From: Puffinus mauretanicus
Taxonomy: Eukaryota; Chordata; Aves; Procellariiformes; Procellariidae
Reading direction: 5' to 3'
Length of the DNA: 64,000 bases
NCBI GenBank assembly: GCA_023333565.1
Contig: JAJKFH010001431.1
Coordinates: forward strand, 496,001 to 560,000
Part shown: positions 1-9,350 of the stretch, piece by piece
Numbering within the stretch: the first letter of the stretch is position 1
Layout: every line of letters begins with the position of its first letter
Notes under the pieces: model-generated
The model's database searches: none
What the model was told of the DNA's origin: nothing
Seen by the model: only the letters and a program-made list of their open reading frames with translations
Program-made: the position numbers and the translations under genes

Positions 1-1914
1 GCGTCCCCTCTGCCAGGGTATGGGCGCACGCTTCTGTAAAACTTGTCAGAGGTAAGCTGCTGCTGAGAGCTACACGGCATCGCGTGCGGCCCTATGCACT
101 CATGAAGACAAATGAATCACGAGGAAAAGCGCTTTTGCTGTGCTGCTGCTATTTCAATGTGAGAGTGAGACCCTGAAATGCTCTGTTCTACTTCAGTAGC
201 TCTAAGAGGAGCCTTTCTCCAGAGGTCTCCGGTACCCAGATTAATTGAAATAACTCCAAAAGGCTCTTTTAAATCTAATTCCCTCCCCCATGTTTGCAGT
301 CTCTTCTCTTTTTTTCCCTCCTGTCTACACTATCTCTTGAACAAAAAGCTTTAAAATGCTCTTCTGGAAAGGACTTGAATGTAATTCAGATGAAGTTAAT
401 GTGAAGTCAAGGTTGATTGCTCATCTCCCTGAAACCGCCGGCAGTGGCTGAGTGCCGACGAGTGTGAGACGGGAGTTCAAACACAACTGGGAAACTCGTG
501 AGCGAACCGAACAAAGAGCAGGCTGGAGATCCCCACTCCCCCTCCTCCCCGTGTGACTTTCTCAGCTCACGCTGAACCCTTTGATCACTGTCCAGCGCAG
601 GGTTACGTGGCAGCCTGGGCCAGGGCCAGGGGTGTATACACGAGCGGAGGCTGCTGTAATCTGCGTATGCTCTTGATCTGCCCTGTACCCTTATTTCCAC
701 AAACACTGCCACACATCACTGTGGGGTGCATCGCTGCCGGTGCTCCTTCAGCTGAAACACGGGACTGTCCCTGCCAAGCCAGCTCCTTTTTCCAGAAATC
801 TCCCTGATAACAACATTTCAAACAAGTGTGCCTGTATTTTGTAACCATTACTCTAATTTTGCTGGGTGTGTTTCTATTTGATGCTGAAATCTAAGACCGT
901 GAGTAAAATCCTCTACTCGGCGCACAGAGTTTGCGTCTTTCAGAAGTGGCTGCTCTGGGAGAGCTGCATGGCCGAGCACAGCTGGCTTGGGAAGGTGCTA
1001 TTCATGGCAAGAGCACTGCCAGGATCTCGCCTGAGGAAGCACATCCTCCAGACCACGTGCTTTAGGGCAGCATTTTAGCTCCATATTCCTCTAATAGGGA
1101 TTTTAGTGCTGGGCTTAGTGGCTATTGAGAACTCTTGAGTCCAAGATGAGTTCTTACAGAAGTGCTACTACTATCATTCATTCTTAAATGTTGACATGGT
1201 AACGTGCAAAATGAGCTGAAACCCTTGAAGACAAGGCTAATTGGCTCTAAAGTAAAGTAGATGGGAATCAGCGGTGGAGGCGCGAGCTGTGGTCCCTCGT
1301 GCTTCTCAGTTGCATTTATTTGTGGCCATTCATCCAGCAGCAGGTGGGAAGAGGGACCTGGTTCCTCCTGTCTGCCTCTGCCATTGTGTCTTCTGATAAG
1401 CTGCCCCCAGCACAGTGACACAAATAGACTTTTTGTGATTGAAGACTGTCAGCAGCAGGCTGCATGTCAGCTCTTATGAAAACCTCTGTTTTCTATTAAA
1501 TCCTACAACAAACCTGATATGGGTTCCACTTTTCTCTATTATTTCTATGGGATGGTCAGAAGATCCTAGAGGAATTATACCATTCCCTATCAAAATCTCT
1601 CTGGCTAAGTCCTACAGTACAGTCTTGCGCTGCCCTCTTATTAAATGACACCAGGTTTTCCCAGATGGTAGATCCACAACCCCTAGCAGGTTGTGCAAAG
1701 GATGTTACAACCCTGCAATTATTATTCTAGTGCAAATGCTGAAACTGGTTGAAGAGGATTTAGAAACCTACCCCTTCTCTCCTTGGTTCCTCCCCCTCCA
1801 CCCCCCAAATTACTTCAAAGGTCAGTAAAATAAATTTTGCTCAGACAGATGAAAAACAGTGTCACAACATCTCCTCATTCCTGCAGGTTTCTGCACAATA
1901 GGGCTAAAACAACA
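1..1914. other. Unassigned non-coding DNA, left edge
   Basis: No gene, RNA or repeat family is recognised. Open frames are short (about 100 codons or less) and occur on both strands over the same bases, as expected by chance. A small CpG-dense patch lies at about 425-560, followed by mixed-composition sequence. A pyrimidine-rich stretch at about 1770-1806 is followed by ordinary AT-rich DNA. Confidence 0.6.
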
Positions 1915-2205
1915 CACGGGCAAGTGCCTGGAGCAGGAGGCTGCGAAACCGCCACGAGCCTCCCGGTGCTGCAGCTCAGAGTCCGGCTGGTGCCACCGAG
2001 GAGGGCCAAGGCGTGTCGGGGCGATTGCCCGTGGCTTGGGCAGGGGTGGCAGCGTGTGCTGTGTGGTGCTGGCAATGCCAAAAAGCAGGTGTGATGCCTG
2101 GCACCCCACGGGACCCCTGCCCTCCCTCCCCGCTGCTTGTGGCGGGGTGGCAGGCGGGCGGGCTCAGCCCCCGCCCTGGGGCAGCGCTCAGCACCGGCTG
2201 CCCTG
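1915..2205. other. CpG-rich segment
   Basis: This 290-bp patch is about two-thirds G+C and holds roughly twenty CpG dinucleotides by eye, far more than its flanks. It is rich in CCGCC, GGCGGG and CCGG words that could act as SP/KLF-type GC boxes. Open frames cross it in several phases on both strands, which is what a high-GC stretch gives by chance. It could be a small CpG island, a distal element or GC-biased conversion. No transcript start is visible. Confidence 0.4.
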
Positions 2206-3880
2206 CCAGAGCATCCCCTCTCCTGTTACTCTGGTGTGGCTCGGTATTTACAGCGATAAAAATCCTCTGCTGTAGATGAAGATAATCTTGATGCTCAACC
2301 AGGGAATGATCAATCTCTTTGTATAGGGTAGAAGACGAAGCTGTAGGAGCCTAGGACACCTTTATGCCTATTTACTTATTACTGTATCCACACTGGGGAC
2401 TGTGGTGCCTCTGAGGCAGCATTAGGACACAGGACAAATGCCCAGAGCTGCTCCTTGTAGAGTGCCCCGGAGCTTGATGTTACCCCGGCGCAGCCCCCAG
2501 GTTGCTCAGCAACGTCCATCGGCCCCAAAGGTGTGGGTGAGGATGCGGCCCTTATCTTGAGCCTGAACTGCAAGACTGCCCTGAGGTGAGACGCTGCGGT
2601 GGGTACGCTGAAGGAAAAACGGATCTGGTTTAGGAGAGCTACCTGTCTTTAAGATTATTTTAAATGTTCACATTTTTAATGCAGCATTTTGGAGTGTTTC
2701 AGCTACTCCCATTTGGAATTCAATTCCTCTCCCTGTTAATCAATAGCAGGCCTTAACAAAACAATATCTCACAGGAGACACAAGCACACACTGCTGAACA
2801 AAGCAAAACAGCCACTGGCTTACAGCAACAATTGCTGCTACACAATGGGTTTTCAAAGCTCAGTATATATTTTGTCCCTAGTGGGAAAACCATAACAAGA
2901 CTGAATTAGTGGCTAGGCTTGCCAAAGGGAGAAATTAAAGTGCGACGGCTTGTCTGACACCTTGAAGTACCTTTATTTATTTTGGGGGAGAGGACAGCAT
3001 GAGGAAATAAGATGCCTATTAGGGAAAGCTATTTTCTGTTGCTTTCCAAAGCATGCAGCAGTTCTGCTCGCCTGAGGGCTTGGTGCAGGTTAGGGATCAG
3101 CAGTACTTTCTGATGAGAGGGCTCCTGAGAGGTGCTGGCGAGTATGGGGATGCTGCCTGCGGAGCTGGGGAGGCACAGGGGTGGAGGTTGAGTGTGGCAT
3201 TCGAGGGGAGGATGGGCTGGGAGTCCCTTGTCCCTGCGGGGGAAAGCCTGGGGCGGGTTTGCAGGAGGCTGTTTGGTGAGGGAGAAAGAAAAGGGAGAGA
3301 CTATGTGAGAGCAAAGCAAATTCCCTTCCCTGCACGTGGTCACCTCTGAGCTTGCAAACTTAACTGCTCATCTGTGGATCTTGACAGCTCCTTGCTCTGG
3401 CACTAATGGGCTTCAGGAGCTCCCAGTGAGCTGTAATCGCCTTGGTTCAGGGCTCAGCTTGCACCTTTACAAGAACCTTCACCCCTTGCTGTTAACCTGT
3501 GGTCTCCTTTATTCAGCAGCTAAGCTTGTAAATGCATGTAACCAAATAGCTGCGCTGTTAACTGCCTGCACGAAAGTGAACAACACATCCATCTTCCAGT
3601 GCCCAGCCAGCAGCCTAATGACACTCCTTGCCGTGCTCGCGGGTACCCTTTCAGACAAAACTAACTCTGGCTCTGCAAAAACCATTGTTTCGGCGCTTGC
3701 ACAGGCCATGCAGCTCATCCAGGCAAAGGAGGGAGGTTGCCCAGGCAGAAGGCTTCCCACTGATGGCCCCTGTGCACCAGTGGCCTGTGCCACCATCACG
3801 CCACGCCGTGGTCTGACGGCTACCGAGGGAGACCTGCACCCTGCTCGTGAGCCGTGCCTCACGCCCCGGAGCAGAAGCGT
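2206..3880. other. Unassigned DNA with an AT-rich candidate regulatory block
   Basis: Bases 2640-2960 are AT-rich with no simple repeats and contain several SOX-like ACAAT/ACAATGG words and a TTAATCAATAG word, a texture often seen in conserved enhancers. Bases 3050-3340 are G-rich on the plus strand. The window's longest open frame (3336-3920, plus, 194 codons) begins here, but a 150-codon frame is open on the opposite strand over much of it and I recognise no domain, so I do not call a gene. Confidence 0.45.
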
Positions 3881-3904
3881 GCTTGCAGAGGTTTTATTTT
3901 GGTT

Positions 3905-3990
3905 TGTGACTGATGTTTGACAAGTCTCTTGGAAAAGCCATTCCTCAGTTTCCCTGTCCATAAACTGAGTGTAATTTCCTGAAGTAAAGT
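3905..3990 (-). repeat. MIR-like SINE fragment (reverse orientation)
   Basis: The plus strand reads TCCTCAGTTTCCCTGTCC followed by a diverged ATAAACTGAG stretch. This is the antisense of the MIR/CORE-SINE core 'GATGAGGAAACTGAGGC'. The preceding AAGTCTCTTGGAAAAGCC matches the usual 'AAGTCACTT...' side of that core. Only the central part is recognisable, so the ends are approximate. Identified by eye against a remembered consensus. Confidence 0.5.
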
Positions 3991-6427
3991 GCCACAGGGA
4001 GGACAGGTGCTAATGAAACACTAAAAGGTGCTGAGGTTTTCTGGCCTCTCTTGTTCTTGCCAAAGTCTGTGGCTTGAATCCTGTAGTCTTGAAATTAATT
4101 TTGGCAAGAAGGTCGTCTGAATGCAGACCAGGTTTCCTACAAAATGAGGCTCATGCAATTGTTCTGTGTGCGAGTGTGGGCAGATGTGTCAGACCCCTTC
4201 CAAGCTGTCCCCGTGAGCTAATTTCAGCCCGGTGAGTCAGAGAGGAGGTACAGCGCTCACGGACAGTAAATCCTACAAGCTCTGAGGAAATCGTCAGTGC
4301 AAGCTCTTTCTCCTGCTTCCACCATGGAGGAGGCCGGGCTGCAAGTTCAGCCTTTGCTAGAGACCCCACACGAGAGCTCAGCTGGGGACACTGCGCATGG
4401 GAGAAAAGGCTTGGCTGCTTCTGCTATTGCTTGTGTTACTACTTGTTATCGAAGCAGAAAAAGTGCAGCTTTCTGTCCGCAAATAACTTAGACCTGCCAT
4501 CGGTAGAGATCTGGTATGTTCTCTTTCTCGCCCCAAGCAATCACAAGCAGTCCAAGTTGTGAGCACGTGAGCTGGCAGGGGTTGAATGGACATTGATTTT
4601 CTTTATTTGCTGGCTGCTTACCTGGTGCAACAGGCAGTCCTGTTTTAAGAATTTCTTAATTAACCAGGCTCCGACCTGGGTGGCACACATACACCGCCAA
4701 TGGGCATTATAAAAGTGTAGTTATTGCACTTTGGCTTGGGAAAGGCCCAGGTGTAGTTGTATTGTTAGGAAACAGTCTTGGAGGAAGGGAGAGAAGGAGT
4801 CTGGGCCCTGGTCTCCAGTCCAAAGGCTGTTTGTTGTCTTTATGTTAAACATCGCTGGATCTAACCTCAGTGGAGAGTGGGTGGAGGGTTAATTTGAGCT
4901 GCCTTTGAAAAGAATTTTGAGCAAGATCTCAGGAAAACAATGTTTATAATCTATATCCTGCTTCAAATTGCATAGGCACCGCACTCCTGCCCCACTGCCA
5001 AAATTAGCTGCAGTCATCAGGAAGCAGCTGGGGTCCCAAACATGAGCCATCGCTCGGTAGCTTTTACGTAGTTATAGAGAGAGAGTTTTTCCTGGTTATT
5101 GAGCATCACCTATTCTTTGCCTTTGCGGCGGCAGCAGGAAATTTCATATATATGGAGCCTGATCCAGTGTCCTTAATCATGCACAGTTCCTGCTGGTTTT
5201 AGCAGGAGGCTTGCTTCATGGTGCATAGAAGAAATGTATCCCTCAAGAAGTGGACGGTCTTCTGTCCTTCCTGAAAGAGGGTGGGGAATCCACTGCTCTG
5301 CCGGCTGTCTGCCTGTGTGTCATCAAAAGCGTACAGGCTATGATACACAGTCCTTAGATTTAAATAGCAATGTTAGGGATTTTGCCAAGCTAGGTGATAT
5401 TGAGTCAAGAGTGTTTGTCAATTAGCCTTCCCATCCATTAAATCCAGGTTGCTTTCAGCTTTTAATTCACTCTACATAAATTAGTGCACCCCTTTCCTTA
5501 GTCCTTTGGAAAATGAGTAGCCTCTTCTCTTTCCAGTCTGGACTTGGGAATATTTGAAAAGTGGCAGTGCATTAATTTCTGCCCCAGAGGAACTTTGCAG
5601 GAGAAACAGCTCTTTAAGTTGTTCAGTTGCCACAATACATTTGAAAGAGTTGGTGTCAAGGCTTTTTGTAATTATTTAAAAAATTAAATAATACAAACTA
5701 ACAGAAACAGGGCAAAATACATAATTTGGAGGGGGGGGGGGCATTCCTCTGTTGTCCCTCTGCTCTTGCAAGTTTTACTCTCACAGACCAGCTTTGCGTT
5801 CCCCGAGGTAGAGGCTTTTATCCTGTCTTTGTGACTGTTTTACTCCCTTTTTCTCCTGGGGGGGGTGGGGACTGAATAATTTCTGCTTTCGTTCTGTTTT
5901 TTAATCTCTGATGGTTTCTTCTCCAGGAAAGAGGAGACGAACAATGCCAGGACCCTGATCACTCGTTATTAGTTTCCCTTTTCTTTCTCATCACCAAAAG
6001 ACGGAAGAGGGAAATGACAGCAGGCACTCAATATCCACTCATCTTTTCAATCCAGCTCTTCAACTGCATTTGTTATCCAGTGTCATGATGGTCTTTGGCT
6101 CATTATTTACTGGCCGTTTAGTTTAAATGTATCCTCATCAGGGAGCCAAAAGATCCAGTCTTAGAGCTCTTTCACATGGTTTGTCTAACCACTCTCTAAA
6201 TTATTTATCATGGCTCTGAACCGTCTGGAGATTTTTTTCTTTTTTTTCTTTTAAGCACTATGATTTGATCCAAAACATCTGTAAAAAATCACGACTGACC
6301 TCCCATCTGGGCAACAGCTCAGCTCTGTCCTGAGGCTGGGTAGTGTCAAGTGTGTGAGCTCCGTTTCAAAAGCCTAAAATTCCTGACATGGTGAAATTCT
6401 TTTCTTACATGTTTGTTGACAGAAGGC
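3991..6427. other. Unassigned non-coding DNA with homopolymer runs
   Basis: No coding signal is seen. It contains a G11 run at 5731-5741, a second G-rich run at 5858-5870 and a pyrimidine-rich stretch at about 6228-6255. Bases 5150-5220 resemble a short dispersed amniote repeat, listed separately. Open frames here are all under 75 codons. Confidence 0.6.
5150..5220 (+). repeat. Fragment of a dispersed amniote repeat (uncertain family)
   Basis: The sequence reads GAGCCTGATCCAGTGTCCTT, then TAATCATGCACAGTTCC and a diverged arm ending near TTAGCAGGAGG. It resembles a phrase common in bird and reptile DNA of the form 'CCTGATCCTGC...TTACTCA...AGTCCCATTGACTTCAATGGGA'. I cannot name the parent family with confidence and the 3' arm is heavily diverged. 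Confidence 0.3.
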
Positions 6428-6503
6428 GGGAAGGGAAGGGAAGGGAAGGGAAGGGAAGGGAAGGGAAGGGAAGGGAAGGGAAGGGAAGGGAAGGGAAGGG
6501 AAG
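6428..6503 (+). repeat. (GGGAA)n pentanucleotide microsatellite
   Basis: About fifteen uninterrupted GGGAA/AAGGG units run through 76 bp with no visible impurity, so the array is probably young and length-variable. The plus strand is pure purine. The regular G3 tracts spaced by AA fit the G-quadruplex pattern, and the purine:pyrimidine strand bias also suits triplex formation. No gene is visible on either side. Confidence 0.97.
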
Positions 6504-8679
6504 ATCAAGATGCTGTGCCGTTGGGCCAGAAGTGAGTGGAACATCTTGTTACGGAAATGGCCATGAAAATGCTCCTCCCTGCATTAGAAAAGTAGCTATT
6601 TAAAGCAGGATCGATTGCCAATTCTCTTCACCGCTGTTGTCATTTGGATGTGGCATGTGTAAATAATATTTCCTCATGAAAGAAAACTTCCAGCAATGAC
6701 AGCACGCCTCTGGCCACGTCCTGTCCCAAAGGGGAAGAATCAGCTCGTCCCTGGAAATGGCGTCTCCCTCTGAAGAGAAAACCCAGGATCTGTGTTTTGA
6801 TTTTCCTCTAAAACTTTAGACAAGTGAATTTTGACCCCCAAATGCCATCAGAGTGGCACAAATGGGGCACAATTTCTAAGGTGCGTTTGGGACAGCGCTC
6901 GTGTGAAAGTAAAAATACATGGAGAAAATGAACAAAACTATGTGACTTTTAGAGCAAAGCCCACTTCCCCCTAAGATCTGTACAGTCAAAGTGGCAATAT
7001 GTGCTTTAAAGCAGTTCTTCAAAACAGATTGTTTTACCTTTACCAATGTCAGTGAGCAGAAATCCTTTTATTCTTGGCTAATCGCAGTTCCTGACTTGTC
7101 AGGCGGTGGGGTCACATCTTTCAAAAAACTGGAGTTATCAAACACACAGAGATGCAGACTTGCCCCTCTATGTTTTGTTAACTATGTTCTGCTTATGTTT
7201 TTTCCTTTTCTTCCTCTTCATTTTCGATTTTCCAGGGAGATTAACCCACGCCCGGCTTAAGCACCCTCCAACTTTCCTCAAGTTGAGATGCACATCTGGA
7301 TCCCAGCTCTACAGCTCGAGCCCGTTGCTGTTTGTTATTGTTTGCATTGCTTCAGGCCCTGCTTAAGGATTGTACAAAGTGTTCTTCTAAAAAAAATAAA
7401 TATTGAAGTGTCCGTACAGCATTTGGGAGAAGCACACTCCTTCTGTAAGGTGCTATTACCTGATCGTTACAGAAGCACAGAAAAGAAACTTTGGGGGCAC
7501 GTAGGGCATTGGGGCTTTGGAAAAAAAAGTTTTTACAATATTAGGGGCTTGGAGTCATTCTCATTTCCATGTAAGCCCCTGTACCAAGTGAAGGGAGAGC
7601 TCCAGGCCTTTGAGGAGCATTCAGATGTCCTACGTAAGGGAACTTAGAGACCTCGCTTGGCTCAGGGATTGGGTAAGATTCAGGCCAGCTGGGCCTGGCT
7701 TTTAGAGGTAGGGATGTCTTCTCGTGCTGACTAATGAGTCCTAGCAGAGAAAGAGTTGTTGAGCAACCCCATTGCTGAGTCCTGAAGGCTGTGGAGACAC
7801 GGCAGAGCTGCCGGAGGTATGGATCATCTTCTCGTCTCTCCTATATTTATCCCCTTCCCCCAAACTCCTTGTTTTATTTTTATTGGGATTTTCTTCCGAT
7901 GAACCCTATTAAACGCATCACTAGCGTTGAAATTTGCCGATGCCAATAAACCCATCTGTTTTATTAACTAACCGCAGTCTCTGGAGTGTTTCTCACCGGC
8001 TGAGACACGAGCAGCCCTTTCTGCCGTCTCCAGCGCTGTGTGTCAGCTCCCCGAACAATGGGAGGGGACCCAGGAGGTCGCTGGCAGGAAGCGCCGCTTC
8101 CCCTGGATAATTAACCGGCTGGGAGACTGAGGAATGAAGATAGCACATGAGACGCACACAGTACAAACTGCTGAAACAATAAACAAACAAACCAAGGACC
8201 AGCACTTCCTTTTCTTATATTGTTAAGACTGCTTCCTTAACTCAGGTTGCCCCAAACCCACCCCTCAGAAAGCAGCCTTTTAGGCTCACTAATTCTTAAC
8301 CTCTTCACTGCCAGTTCTTGCTGAAGGCGTAAGCCAACGTTTGCCAAGGTGATGGCCGGTGCAGGGCCTACTGCTCCTCCTTCGGGCTTGCTGCAGAAAC
8401 TGGAGATCCCTGTTTCTGAAAGTGATAAAAGCACTTTTACCAAAAATTGAATGAAGGGAGACTTAGTTTGGCCGTAAGGCTGCATGGCTGTAACAGCCCA
8501 GTACCAGCACGGCACCCCTCGTAGGTACCAGCATCCAGATTGGCAGGTGACTCAGTCTGGCTCTTAAAATGTTGATTTCCAGAGAAACTGGCCTCAGAGC
8601 CGAGACCTGGAAGAAACCTGGATCAGGGTTTTGTGGCTCAAACCCAGCTCCTGTATCACCCCTGCAGCCATCCGCCAAC
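6504..8679. other. Unassigned DNA; possible conserved block and CpG-richer end
   Basis: No exon is recognised. Bases 7840-7985 are AT-rich, non-repetitive and carry TATTAAACGCAT, CCAATAAA and TTTATTAACTAACC words. Bases 7985-8110 become CpG-richer, with about ten CpGs in 125 bp, leading toward the stronger CpG segment downstream. Open frames in 6990-7650 reach 119 codons but match nothing I know. Confidence 0.5.
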
Positions 8680-9350
8680 GTGCCGTTGTTTCCCCGTCTC
8701 TGTTAGAGGGGGGTCAGCTGCGCCTCCGGTGCTCCCTATCCTCTGCGCCCGTGAGCATCCGGCTGCACGCGTCTTCTCACTCCAGGATGGACTTCTGCCC
8801 ACGGTCTCCGCCCCCATCCAAACCACTCTTTGGACGGGTTGCTGTTTCGTTGTTTCTGACCTGTTAACGCTGGAATTATGAAAGCGGAATCGGGCAGTGG
8901 CAACCCCCCCCCACCCCAGGTAATTTTTGCAGATGTCTCATTGAAGAGCAGCCGGGGATTGTCTTTGTTTTTGTGCGCAGAGCATCATGTGCGTATTTTA
9001 TCCCACGGAGGCCGGTGCTAGGTACGTCATCACCTGGGAGCCGAGGTGATGACGTAGTCCCGCATCCGTCACTCGCTGATACCGGTCGGTGGATCTTGTT
9101 CTGCCGTGGCCTCAGCAAAACGCTGCCAGGGAGAAGGCGCAGCCAGGGACAGTTGGGGAGAGTTAGGCTGATCCTGCTGGAGCTGAGAAATTGCTTTTCA
9201 AAAGAGGTGTTCATGTTTCTCCCCCTCAGCCTGCAGATTCAGAGCAAGGCAGGAGCGGGGGTGCTCGGGGAGGGGGCCCGTGGCCCGTCCCTGGACTGGC
9301 CCCCCGGCAGCACCGGCAAAGGCTGTCCTGGGGCAGGTCCTGCCTGCTGC
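8680..9350. promoter_or_regulatory. CpG-island-like segment, candidate orphan promoter
   Basis: Bases 8680-9145 are roughly 57-58% G+C and hold about thirty or more CpGs by eye, giving an observed/expected ratio near 0.8. The segment continues more weakly to 9350. In vertebrates such segments usually mark promoters or other unmethylated regulatory DNA. Inside it lies a perfect inverted repeat with two CRE-type half sites (9023-9056). I see no TATA box and no convincing first exon or donor on either strand, so its target is unknown. A degraded or distal CpG island is an equal alternative. Confidence 0.45.
9023..9056. promoter_or_regulatory. Perfect 13-bp inverted repeat with paired CRE/ATF-type sites
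   Basis: TACGTCATCACCT at 9023-9035 is followed by an 8-bp spacer and then its exact reverse complement AGGTGATGACGTA at 9044-9056. Each arm contains the CRE half site TGACGT/ACGTCA, so two bZIP (CREB/ATF)-type sites face each other about 20 bp apart. As RNA or extruded DNA it would form a 13-bp stem with an 8-nt loop. The arms and spacing are read directly; binding is inferred from motif knowledge. Confidence 0.6.

Noticed and set aside
3336..3920. 194-codon plus-strand frame, the longest in the window
   Set aside because: A 150-codon frame is open on the other strand over the same bases, the translation has no domain or motif I know, and its end runs into a MIR-like fragment. It is most likely chance in GC-richer DNA.
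6388..6603. Short frame with repeating Arg-Glu-Gly-Lys-Gly
   Set aside because: It is simply the translated (GGGAA)n microsatellite.
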